Assembly: GCA_945872355.1 (NCBI GenBank)
Contig: CAMBZU010000032.1
Coordinates: forward strand, 1-36,160
Direction: 5' to 3'
Source: Chitinophaga pinensis
Lineage (GTDB): Bacteria > Bacteroidota > Bacteroidia > UBA4408
Length of the DNA stretch: 36,160 nucleotides
Every line of letters starts with the position of its first letter. Position 1 is the first letter of the stretch. Under the pieces are notes generated by a model that worked only from the letters and a program-made list of their open reading frames with translations, had not been told where the DNA came from and searched no databases. The translations under genes were made by a program, and so were the position numbers. This document shows, one piece after another, positions 23,403 to 32,800 of this stretch.

Positions 23403-25133
23403 TTGAAAGAACAAATTATATATTTAAAAGGAACTGCCAGTGGATTTTATAAATCCATTTCAATAAATCATTCTGGCCATTTTACTTTTAATGCTTTTGA
23501 TTTTCAAACCATTGATATTAGAAATTCTGAAGTTGTTGAAGCATTTAATACAAATGAACTTAAAATTGGTTTGTATCATGAGTTTATAAGTCCAGTAAAA
23601 GATGTTCGCGTATTTATCAATGAAACTGATTTTATTCAAGAGCAAATTGATGAACTTTTATTTACGGATATTAAAATAGCTGAAATGCTTTACATCAATA
23701 GTGAAGCACATCAAAGTTATACAGCAAACGTTTTTTACAAAATAAAGAAAAAAGTAGTTGAAACAGCCATCACTCCGGCACCCATTATTCCTGTTTTTAA
23801 TATTTTTAAAAATAAGGCTACCAATAAATTTAATGTACCCGTTGAAGATACAAATGCAACAATAAAAAATGCAACGAATATTAGTAGTAATTCCAATACG
23901 AACAATCAAAGTTTTTTAAATTTATTGCTTAGTGCAATTATTCTGTCGTTTGGTGTTTTCTTAGGTTTATTTATTTTGTTTGGACTAAGACCAATTACCT
24001 GGTTGCTGCCCATTTTCTTTTTTGTAAGTGTACTTTTGGATGGATTAAAAATAAGATTTCAGGGAACTACAAATCCGCTTCAACCAAGGCTGCCTTTTAT
24101 AAATATAATTGGTTGGCTACTGCTTTTTTATGCGTGCTATCATTTACTAAGCAATGGCTTTTCATTTAAAACAGCCATACTTGCACTTTTAGGTTTAGGT
24201 TTTATTTTATTATCAAGAGCAGGGCGCAGCTTAAAAATTATTGGTGGCATTATATCCTTAATTGCATTTATTGCGCTGCTTTCTTTATTTAATATTTTCA
24301 ATCTAAAAAAGGGAACTAAGCAAGGCGCAAAAGATGACCTTATTGAATATGATAATAACAATGAAGATAAATGGGATTATAAGCCAGAAGAAACAACAGA
24401 TACAATATATTCAAAAGACAATGACACAGTTGCTGTTACTTATTTAAAGCATCATTTAAAATGGAACGATAACAATCAAAATCCACACCAAGCATTATTA
24501 ATGATAAGGAAAGATTATTTTAATATCGCAACCATCAAACGCAACCAATTAGAAGTAAACAATTCCGACTTTAGAAATTATTACCATCAAATTTATAGCA
24601 ACTTAATTAATCAAAATAAAACCTATTTAGATGCTGTAATACAAGAATACTGCCGGATTGGTAAAACTGAAAATTTAAACCGTAAGCAATTTGCCGATAT
24701 GGTAGTTACTTCAATTCAAAACATACCCTATTATTTAGTGCATGATTTAACACACCGTGAGGCCGATTTAAAATATGGAGGGTTTGTGCGTGAATACCAT
24801 CAAACAGGCAAGCCTTGTTTAGATCAAATAAAATTTGGTGTGCAGGCGCCAGCTGAATTTATGGGTAACTTTAAAGGTGATTGTGATACAAGAAGTTTGT
24901 TTTTATTTCATGTGCTTTCTAAATTTGGATACCATGTTGTGATGTTGGGTTCAGAACAATATTCACATTGCATCATTGGCATATCAGGTAATTACAGTGG
25001 CGACTTTGTGAATTATAATGGATTAAAATATTACGTTTGGGAAACCACAGCCACCAAGTTCACACCCGGAAACATATCGCCCGAATGCGGTAATATGAGG
25101 TATTGGGTGGTAGCATTAGCAAATAAAAATTAA
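23403..25133 (+). CDS. Polytopic membrane protein with C-terminal transglutaminase-like domain
   Basis: The 576-residue protein starts at TTG 23403; no ATG or GTG lies in frame after the previous stop. Residues 1-165 are a soluble, Asn/Lys-rich region, then about five membrane helices (172-297) and a C-terminal domain with a transglutaminase/papain-like triad: Cys494 (GDCDTRS), His522 (SHCIIGI) and Glu547 (WETTA), where Asp is more usual. The domain may cut or crosslink peptides, and its location inside or outside depends on an odd helix count. It follows the OmpA-domain gene by 17 bases. Confidence 0.75.
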   Translation: MKEQIIYLKGTASGFYKSISINHSGHFTFNAFDFQTIDIRNSEVVEAFNTNELKIGLYHEFISPVKDVRVFINETDFIQEQIDELLFTDIKIAEMLYINSEAHQSYTANVFYKIKKKVVETAITPAPIIPVFNIFKNKATNKFNVPVEDTNATIKNATNISSNSNTNNQSFLNLLLSAIILSFGVFLGLFILFGLRPITWLLPIFFFVSVLLDGLKIRFQGTTNPLQPRLPFINIIGWLLLFYACYHLLSNGFSFKTAILALLGLGFILLSRAGRSLKIIGGIISLIAFIALLSLFNIFNLKKGTKQGAKDDLIEYDNNNEDKWDYKPEETTDTIYSKDNDTVAVTYLKHHLKWNDNNQNPHQALLMIRKDYFNIATIKRNQLEVNNSDFRNYYHQIYSNLINQNKTYLDAVIQEYCRIGKTENLNRKQFADMVVTSIQNIPYYLVHDLTHREADLKYGGFVREYHQTGKPCLDQIKFGVQAPAEFMGNFKGDCDTRSLFLFHVLSKFGYHVVMLGSEQYSHCIIGISGNYSGDFVNYNGLKYYVWETTATKFTPGNISPECGNMRYWVVALANKN

Positions 25134-25151
25134 TAATATAAATTATAAACA

Positions 25152-25676
25152 ATGAAAACAGAAATCAACATTGCCTTAATAGAATTAGTCATTTCATTGG
25201 CTATAGGCATATTAACCGTTTATTTAACCAAATCAGTTTTAATGAGGTTTTATCTCAAAAAAACGAATGAACAAAACCCATATCAAAATTTGTCGTTTAT
25301 GATATTTTTAAGTGGAACCATCTTTTCCATTTCATACATTGTTTTTGGCATCATGGAGCCCTTGTCATCAACTATCAAATTGCTTTCAACAAATAATACA
25401 TCGTTATTCATATTATGGCTAGGTATTTTTAAATATTTAGGAATGTTTTTAGTATTAGGTTATGGCTTTGGCGCAACCATTGTGTACACAGCTTACCATC
25501 TATTTTCTAAATTAACCAGAAACTTAGATGAGTATGATGAAATTACAAAAAACAATGTGGGTGTAGCATTGCTAATTGCAGTATTAACTATTGTAATTGC
25601 CTTATTTACAAAAGATCCATTTATCATATTTGTTGAGTCTTTTATACCTTACCCAGATGTGCCAAATATTATGTAA
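25152..25676 (+). CDS. DUF350-like four-helix membrane protein
   Basis: The 174-residue protein has four membrane helices at about 8-28, 48-66, 83-108 and 133-152. The signature LDEYDEITKNNVGVALLIAVL before the last helix resembles DUF350/YjfL proteins, which usually read 'DEI..GNVAVA'. DUF350 genes commonly travel with SPFH, PspA and polyamine-related envelope-stress genes. It ends the operon, 18 bases after the transglutaminase gene. The family call is by motif memory and moderate. Confidence 0.6.
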   Translation: MKTEINIALIELVISLAIGILTVYLTKSVLMRFYLKKTNEQNPYQNLSFMIFLSGTIFSISYIVFGIMEPLSSTIKLLSTNNTSLFILWLGIFKYLGMFLVLGYGFGATIVYTAYHLFSKLTRNLDEYDEITKNNVGVALLIAVLTIVIALFTKDPFIIFVESFIPYPDVPNIM

Positions 25677-25808
25677 TTGATAGGTAAAAATACCTTTCTA
25701 TGGTTTGGCTTTTAGAGAGAGCGTAAAATGTTTTTGGGATGCTGATTGCTTTTAAGCAACTTTGGCTTTAATGTGATTGAGACTGGCGTCAGCAAAAGTT
25801 TTTATGGT

Positions 25809-26459
25809 TTATTGATTTAAATAACTATGTAATGCAATCGCTTCTTTTATATTTGGATAGGTGGTAAAACCATTGTGTAGGTTTTGGGTTATAACTTCAA
25901 ATAAACTTTCACCAGTTGGCAAGGCAATCATTTTTGCTTTTTCATATGTACTCAGTCTTTTAATGTTTATTTCTCTTCTAAAGGCTATGGCCTCCTCTGC
26001 GTTAGATTGTGTTAACGAACAATATAATTGCTCAAGTTGGTAGTGATATAGTAATTTCCCAAAAGTGCATTCAAAATAATGTTGAACAGTATTTTTATTA
26101 GGAGTAACTTTTAAAAGTGATAAGTTGTCTTCGCTGTCCTCATTTTCTAAAAACACACTATAATGACTCACCAAATATAATAACTCGGCAAAAGAAGATT
26201 GGTTTACTTGCGATACATAACTAGAAAATCTATTCTTAGGCAAGGCTGTAATGCTGTCTAAATAACTTAAATAAAAAACTATTGGTTGGTCATCTTGGAT
26301 ACCATATACCAAATAAACCCATTCAAATTTATTTGTATCTACTTTGTAAGCTTTTTGGTATTGATCTAAAGTTTTGGCGCAAATATGTTGCGTATCTTTT
26401 GCGCTTATTATTTCTTCATTAAATTGTTTTGAAATCATAGCAGTGTAAATGAATTGCAA
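25809..26459 (-). CDS. Uncharacterised cytoplasmic protein
   Basis: The 216-residue protein has no signal peptide or membrane helix and mixes alpha and beta patterns (FEWVYLVYGIQDDQPIVFYL and a hydrophobic YLVSHYSVFLEN helix). I recognise no family. Met8 is an equally good start. It stands alone between the DUF350-like gene, with which it converges, and the WYL regulator, which reads toward it. It may be real because the frame is long and amino-acid composition is balanced. Confidence 0.5.
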   Translation of the reverse strand: MQFIYTAMISKQFNEEIISAKDTQHICAKTLDQYQKAYKVDTNKFEWVYLVYGIQDDQPIVFYLSYLDSITALPKNRFSSYVSQVNQSSFAELLYLVSHYSVFLENEDSEDNLSLLKVTPNKNTVQHYFECTFGKLLYHYQLEQLYCSLTQSNAEEAIAFRREINIKRLSTYEKAKMIALPTGESLFEVITQNLHNGFTTYPNIKEAIALHSYLNQ

Positions 26460-26634
26460 TATTAGGATTTATTGTAGTCAAAACCTGTCAAAGTATTGGA
26501 ATTAGATTTAAAATAAATTTTAAAACTCATGAATAAAAAAATGCAAAGCCCTTTTTAACTTGAGTTTAAAACCCTGATTGCTATGTTTGAATTTTTGAAA
26601 TTGATTTTCGGAGAATAGTAAACAAAACGAACTG

Positions 26635-27633
26635 CTAATTTAACCTTTCGCATTTATTCCCATACCTTCCTAAAAAATAATCTATTTCTGGATTATCCCA
26701 AATTGTAATTTCAATAATTAAGTTTTCAGGAGTATCTTCAATTACTTTTTGCGAAGAATGTATTTTTTTATTCTTTACAATTCCCATAGCCCATTCAGTA
26801 AATTTCAACCGAAAGGTTTTAAGTTTGTTTTCTTGCCAATCATACCAAATGCCTAAACTATATTTTAATAATTCATCAAGTTTTGTGGATTTATACAAAG
26901 CATCATAATTAAAATAAAGGTATTTCGGTTCTAATGTGTTTTCATCACTTTCATCTACTGCTGGATTTACTTTTTTTTCAACAAACATATCTAGGCAGAA
27001 GGTTTGAAGCAGGTTGGTTGGTTGATCGGTTTTTTCATCAATCTTACTGGCCAACATGTAATATCGATTGTCATAATAGCGAATTTGCAATGGAGCTACT
27101 TGTTTAAATTCAGTCACTCCTTTTTTCTGATAATTAAATAGGATAGCTTGACCTTTTTTAATGTATTCAATTATTTGGCCTGCCAACAATAACAATTCGT
27201 CCTTGTGATTTAAACTGGGGTTTACATGTACAAAATAAGGATAGCTTTTTAAATCATTTTTAGTATAATCAAATTCTTCCATTAAAGCCGATTTAAGCCA
27301 TTCAACAGCACTCATTGTGTGCTCTGTGTCTAGCAATCCTAAAAGCAATGGGAAAGTGAGCATCTCGTCTTCATTTAGTGCACTGTTTTCAGGTATTCCT
27401 TCCAGTACAAAATAGTTTTGGCCATTGAATTTTCGAGAGTTAATTTGATAACCATTCTCCAATAAACTGTCTTTTGCTCTATCAAAGGTCCGTCTGGAAA
27501 TAGGTTCAATACCGTATTCATTTTTTAAAATATCGTTCAATGAAATCATAAGTTCCTTCACAGAAAGTCTCTTTTCACGCAGGAGTTTCACAATACATTT
27601 TTTGTACAATCGCTTTTTACTGAAGTCTTCCAT
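26635..27633 (-). CDS. WYL-domain transcriptional regulator
   Basis: The 332-residue protein has an N-terminal winged helix (RLYKKCIVKLLREKRLSVKE, then ISRRTFDRAKDSLLENGYQI) and a WYL-type domain (about 150-270) with ILFNYQKKGVTEFKQVAPLQ and YYDNRYYMLASKID. A C-terminal WCX-like part ends IWDNPEIDYFLGRYG. WYL regulators bind nucleic-acid ligands and often control defence genes; it lies at the left edge of the defence-like region. A well-formed promoter precedes it. Confidence 0.85.
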   Translation of the reverse strand: MEDFSKKRLYKKCIVKLLREKRLSVKELMISLNDILKNEYGIEPISRRTFDRAKDSLLENGYQINSRKFNGQNYFVLEGIPENSALNEDEMLTFPLLLGLLDTEHTMSAVEWLKSALMEEFDYTKNDLKSYPYFVHVNPSLNHKDELLLLAGQIIEYIKKGQAILFNYQKKGVTEFKQVAPLQIRYYDNRYYMLASKIDEKTDQPTNLLQTFCLDMFVEKKVNPAVDESDENTLEPKYLYFNYDALYKSTKLDELLKYSLGIWYDWQENKLKTFRLKFTEWAMGIVKNKKIHSSQKVIEDTPENLIIEITIWDNPEIDYFLGRYGNKCERLN

Positions 27634-27650
27634 GAATTTGCTTTAAAAGC

Positions 27651-27682
27651 CAAAGGTATTGAACTTTGACACAATTTGCCAA
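27651..27682 (-). promoter_or_regulatory. Candidate promoter of the WYL regulator
   Basis: TACCTTTG at 27651-27658 (minus strand) fits TAnnTTTG. A TTG at 27680-27682 lies 21 bases further upstream, as expected of the Bacteroidota -33 box. The start codon is at 27633. Confidence 0.55.
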
Positions 27683-28249
27683 GTGCATGTCTATTTTTGC
27701 ATTATTAAATTCAAACATTAATTTTTACCTCCTACTAAAATAACTATACAATATAAATATAACATCAATATGCACCGTCAATCAATTTTGATTATCATGG
27801 AAAAGATAAACTTCAGATGTAGTTTAGATATTTCCAATTCTAAAAAGACGGATTAGCCATTGAGTTAAATAAAAATTAAATAAATAATTAGAATTATTAA
27901 ATTAATTTATATATATTAAAGTTCTTTCAATTAACAAATTAGCATTTATCTTAAATAATGGGCTTCTAAACTACCTCTATTTATTTACATCTCCATCAAT
28001 GGAGGGATTCTAGGGCTTACTGTTTTTTAAAAAATCAAAATGAATTTAATAACCCTATATATAAGGGCACTATTTTTCTAAACAACATATTAATTTTTTT
28101 TATGCAATATAAATTTTCAAATTTCAACTTCAGGCAATACCAATTTTAGGTCATTGAGTTCCTAGTGTTTTTTATGCAATTAAGGATATCCACAAGGGTG
28201 TTATATAGCGTGTTTAATTATTTAATTTTAAATCTAAAAACTAAAAAAA
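27683..28249. other. AT-rich intergenic region, no gene supported
   Basis: I see only short features: CTCCAT-CA-ATGGAG and a CCCTATATATAAGGG near-palindrome near 28055. One 28-codon frame beginning at 27770 is too short to support. The area separates the WYL gene from two plus-strand unknown genes and probably holds their promoter. Confidence 0.5.
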
Positions 28250-28648
28250 ATGAAAAAAACAGAAAAAACAATTATCAAAACAGTTTTGGGTAGCAAAATG
28301 GAATTAAGTTTTAGTTTGAAATTAGTTAAAAAGAAAATAGGTGAAAAAAATGTTGAGCATGAGTTAAATCATGCTAAGTTAAAAGCAGATTATGTTGATA
28401 TCACGAGGTTATTACCAAGAGCTGGAGGAATAATAATAATTGAAGGAGTAGGCGCTAATAAAGAAAGTAAACTTGTGGAGGTTTTAACTTCAAATTTTGA
28501 CTTAAAGGAAGATTTTAAAAGCAAAACATTTAAAGTTGGTGAGGTGGAAAATATCAGTCGCCTCAATTGGATAGCACAAAATTTTCAAAACAAAACGTTC
28601 AAAAAACTAATATTTCACAGAGGATATCAAACTAAAACAGTTTCATAA
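28250..28648 (+). CDS. Unknown small basic protein
   Basis: The 132-residue product is Lys-rich with no signal peptide or membrane helix. It alternates beta-like stretches (IIIIEGVGANKESKLVEVLT) with charged segments. I recognise no family. The start ATG lies in an A-rich stretch without a clear Shine-Dalgarno, as is common in Bacteroidota. It is followed by a strong stem-loop and the next unknown gene. Confidence 0.5.
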   Translation: MKKTEKTIIKTVLGSKMELSFSLKLVKKKIGEKNVEHELNHAKLKADYVDITRLLPRAGGIIIIEGVGANKESKLVEVLTSNFDLKEDFKSKTFKVGEVENISRLNWIAQNFQNKTFKKLIFHRGYQTKTVS

Positions 28649-28660
28649 GCCTTTAAAACG

Positions 28661-28700
28661 TGTGATAGAAAGTAAAGACAAAATTTTATTTTCTATCACA
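28661..28700 (+). terminator. Stem-loop after the small unknown gene
   Basis: TGTGATAGAAA (28661-28671) pairs perfectly with TTTCTATCACA (28690-28700), around an 18-base loop. It follows the stop by about 12 bases. No T-run follows the stem, so termination or mRNA end protection are both possible. Confidence 0.45.
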
Positions 28701-28801
28701 AATTAGGATTTCTATTTGATTAAAAGAAGAAATAAATATTCGCTTGGTAGTTACTAAGCGTAAATCTAAATGTTATGTACAAACAATAAATTTATAATAC
28801 T

Positions 28802-29503
28802 ATGATAAATACATTTAATGCATTCAAAATGAACTTCGAAAGAAGGTTTAATTTACAATCGATACTTGACTTGGGCGAAGATTCAGTTAGGTATGACTTT
28901 TTTATTGCTTTGATGAATAGCAATAATTTGCAACCCCATCATATTCAAGTTGAAGCGCCAATTCATACCAATTCATTTGTATCCAATCTTAATCCAAATT
29001 CCAAACGACAAGAAAATCCGCAAATTGACTTATTTTGCTCGCACCCTAATACAGTAATGACTGCGGAATTTGCTTTATTCAAGAGGAATAGTAATCCTAA
29101 TGGTTCAGTAAATGCTACCGAAAAAGTCTTTAAAATGCTCAATGATATGCTTAGGCTATCATTGAACCAAATTTACAATCCAAATGAATCATTTTTCATT
29201 TGTGTTGCTGATAGTAAAACTTTAGGGGCGCAAATGCGAAGTAACTTGTTTGCTGCTTTTCCAGCTGTTGGATACTCCTTTAATTATATGGATATAAATA
29301 CGTGGATAAGAGATTTAAAAAGTGCTGATGCAATCTTTGATAAGCGATTTGTAGAAAAGGCGAATACCTTGCAACTATCTATTACTGCTGAATTAATATT
29401 TAATGAAATAATTCAAAACCCAGGGCAACCACTTTTAGCTACAAACAATTTAGAAACAAGAGCATTGGTTTACAAAATAAATGGGAGGAAATCAAAAGAA
29501 TGA
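28802..29503 (+). CDS. Unknown protein, possible PD-(D/E)XK nuclease fold
   Basis: The 233-residue protein has a pattern suggestive of a restriction-endonuclease fold: Glu53 in HIQVEAPIHTN, Asp77 in NPQIDLFCSH, and MTAEFALFKRN with Glu90 and Lys95. The order E..D..E-x4-K resembles the PD-(D/E)XK core, but the spacing is not perfect. Helices follow (KVFKMLNDMLRLSLNQ, ITAELIFNEII). I do not recognise a family. It sits just before the DUF2779 fragment and the STAND gene. Confidence 0.5.
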   Translation: MINTFNAFKMNFERRFNLQSILDLGEDSVRYDFFIALMNSNNLQPHHIQVEAPIHTNSFVSNLNPNSKRQENPQIDLFCSHPNTVMTAEFALFKRNSNPNGSVNATEKVFKMLNDMLRLSLNQIYNPNESFFICVADSKTLGAQMRSNLFAAFPAVGYSFNYMDINTWIRDLKSADAIFDKRFVEKANTLQLSITAELIFNEIIQNPGQPLLATNNLETRALVYKINGRKSKE

Positions 29504-29640
29504 ACATAAAATCTTGCAAGCGCAAACCCACGATAAGATAGCTTCCACGCAAAAGTTGTTGTTAATTTTTGTTCAACTGTTTTAGAAAAGCCCAAAGTAT
29601 TATCATCATAAATAATTATTAAACTAATAAATATATACAA

Positions 29641-29811
29641 ATGAAACTACTATCCAAATCACGCTTTAAATTAGGATTGGAATGTCCTAATAAATTATTC
29701 TTTACTGGAAAAAAAGAATACGCAAATAAAAAGTCAGAAGATACATTTATGATGGCGCTTGCGCAGGGCGGGTTTCGGAGCGCAAAACTGTCAATACACC
29801 ACAAAAGTTGA
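29641..29811 (+). pseudogene. 5' fragment of a DUF2779 gene
   Basis: A 56-codon frame starts MKLLSKSRFKLGLECPNKLF and continues FTGKKEYANKKSEDTFMMAL, AQGGF. This matches, as I remember it, the N-terminus of Bacteroidota DUF2779 proteins up to about codon 45 (29775). The frame then runs into an unrelated GC-rich sequence and stops at 29811. The start region looks intact. The rest of such a gene is missing here. A DUF2779 gene on the opposite strand enters at the right edge. Confidence 0.7.
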
Positions 29812-29880
29812 TGCGAGGTAGAATGTTCAATTAACCACGTCACCCGCCATTGAGCCAAACGCCTGTTAAAGCCAGGTTTT
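29755..29880. repeat. GC-rich intergenic dyad at the DUF2779 breakpoint
   Basis: This segment is visibly richer in G and C than its surroundings. It contains GGCGGGT (29767-29773) and ACCCGCC (29842-29848) as inverted arms, and ends near GCCAAACGCCTGTTAAAG. It begins where the DUF2779 homology ends and stops before the STAND gene. It resembles a recombination site or a structured insertion, but I cannot name it. Confidence 0.35.
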
Positions 29881-29882
29881 CT

Positions 29883-32800
29883 TTATTCTATACTTTTTAC
29901 CTTTTCGCCAAACTCTTGTTCTGTCATTTTTCCTTTGGAAACTTTTTTAGCCCACACAAGGACCTCTTCTTTATCATCCTCATCGGATATTTCGTGCAAC
30001 CACTCTGTTAGGTTGGTTGATGAACGCGCTAATATTGCTTCCTTAAAAAAGTCATTTTTCCAATTAACAAAATGCTTAAACCCATAAAATTTATTTTCTA
30101 AAACAGAACCGGATTGGGGTTGGGATCCACCACTTAAAAATATTTTATAAACAACATGATTAATTAAAATAATTTCAATTAAATCAGTGAAGCTATATGA
30201 CAAATTAAGTAACTGAAAAACAAAAAGCTCACTGTAATTATCTAATTCAACTGATTCAATTATTCCATATAAAAAGTGTTTTTTTGATTCATCATTAGTT
30301 ATAAATAAAAGCAAAGAATCAATATTAACAGTTTTATTTAGTTTGTAATACGCCTTCCCAAACTCAAAAAATGTTTTTGTAAGCGTGCTTGACCTTTTAA
30401 TATATTTTGATATTTTGAGAGCTAATTCATATTGATTAGTTTCAAAATAAAAAATTGCTATCCTCATAAAACAACCATTTTGGTCGGTGAGATAACCATC
30501 TGATTCAGCATCCTTCAGTATGCTGATTACCTCAATGGATTGCTCATGCATCCCTTGACGTGCATATTCTAAAGATAAAGCACTAACCATTGTGGATTTT
30601 GGTGTTAGTATTCCGATACTTTCTCTATATCTTTCAAGGTATTTTAAAGCATTTATTTCATCATTATCTTTCCAAAATAATTGTGCTGCTGATAAATAAC
30701 ATATATTTTCTCTCGAACAAATTTCATCGATTCTATTGTTTAAATAAAAAGCTTCCGAAAGTTCAAACCATTTCCATCCACCATATTTTCTTCCTTTTAA
30801 TATCTCATCTAAAATTTCTGAACTTTTATTATAATTAACTTGATTATAATAATAGACTGATAATTTTGACTGAATATCAATTTCTCTGCTACTGTCAAAA
30901 CTGAAATTTTTTAAAATGATATTTAAGTAGTCTATTTTACCTTGGCTAATAAGCTCTTGAGCAAAATCCTCTAAAACATATCCGTCTAAAGATTCAAGTT
31001 TAGGGATAATTAATTTATAACAATATTCTAAAATTTCATTCGTTTCAATCATCCTATTCTTAATAAATGAATGTCTTGAAAGATTTATTAAAATTTCGAT
31101 TTTTTTATTATCCGATTTCTTCTCTATTAAACCTAAAATGTCTTCAAACCTAATTTTGCCTAATAATGAGATTAAAATTTTGATCTCCCAATCCATTCTT
31201 TCAGTATTGGTAGTAATCCCAGTGCAATCACTCAAGGCTGATGACAATACTGAACCAGCGTGATGATCATTCTGCAAACATTGGCTTATTTTATACTTTA
31301 TATTTAAAGGAAATAAAATATTATTATGTAATAAATTGGATGTAGATAAGGAGTATAATAAAACCTGATACACATTGGAAATGTCAGGCTTTTCAATTAA
31401 TAAATCGCAAATATTTTTTATGGCAAGTGATTTATAGCTAGATGTCGTCATTGATTTAATCAATTCAGAGGCACCTTCTATATTTCGGTTTAAAAGTAAT
31501 TGAAAGCAGATATCCTTTTTGTATCTATCCCTTAACTTAATATGGCTTACTTCATTTATAACAGATAATAGGTATTTTATTATTTTATTACTTTCATTTA
31601 AAATATTCAGTTTTTGATATTGTTTAGAAATTTTAATTAATGATTCGATACTGAATAGCTTGTCATCAATTTTATTTAATAAGTTTTTTGCTTTTTCAAT
31701 TAAAATTAAAGAATAATCATTTAAAGCGTTTTCTATAGCAAAATCTGTAAGGTCAATTATACAATTAATATCTTCTTTTGTGTTGCTCAAAATTTCCAAA
31801 TATTTTTCAAAAGATTCTTTGCTTTTCAAGATATTTAAGTCTACTTTTAAGGAGCTTGATGAAATTTCCTCAGACATTGCACCTGGATAAAATATTACGT
31901 GTTTTTGAATTTCCTCTGCTTGTTGCATCAGCCCATTATTGGAAAGAATTTTGATTAATGACATAAAAGTATTAGATCTTTTATAATTTAAATTCATTTT
32001 TAATCCAAATTCAATAGCATCATTTACATTGTTTTGACTGCATAGGTTTAATGATATTTTAGATAATATTGTATCTCTATTATAAGGTTCATTAATTAAA
32101 TGCAAAAACTTTTCAATTAAAATAAAATCTTCAATATTTAATTTTTTTTCAGTTTCAAGCCAGTCAGAACTCCAGTTAGCGGTTCGCTTATAGAGTATGC
32201 TATAATCTATATTCATTTTATTTATCTGAGTCGTCAATTTAAATATTAAATAACTTGATATGAAATCATTCCAATTAAGTATTGAATGATCTACCGGCAA
32301 ATGTTCATCCAAATGTTTTAACAACTTTTCAATTCCTTCTTTTCGAAATTGGTTTTCTTTGCTGTCAAGAAGGATAAGCTCAATCAAGCACAGTATATAC
32401 AAAATGAACTTGCGTTGCAAACCCTCTTTGTCATTACCTCCAAAACTTTCAATGCGTTTCAAGGCCAGATCAAGATCTTCCGATTTTCCAGTTGCTATTA
32501 AAGCCACTACCTGCGGAGCATCATTTGCTTCTTCGTATTTTAAATCTACTAAGCAAAGTGCAGCTTCCAACTGAGCATCGTAATGTTGTAATTCACTTGC
32601 TTTTTTCAAACTCAACTGATACAAGTCTTTGGTGGCATCGAATTGTTTCAATACCTGCTTTTGGGTAGTAGTGTATGCATTGTTTTTAAATAGGTTGAGT
32701 AATTCGGTGTGCCGGGCTTCTTTTTTGCTTTCGCTCAGATGCAGAGCATAATGTTCCAGCGCATAGCGTTGTTCCCAACTGCCCTCCAATTCTTTCCAGT

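Noticed and set aside
27770-27856. 28-codon frame MHRQSILIIMEKINFRCSLD...
   Set aside because: It is too short, has no ribosome-binding site or known motif, and lies in AT-rich spacer.
29755-29880. Integron attC site
   Set aside because: The end GCCTGTTAAAG looks like an attC core, but the last base does not fit GTTRRRY, and I could not find a matching left core. I kept it only as an unnamed dyad.
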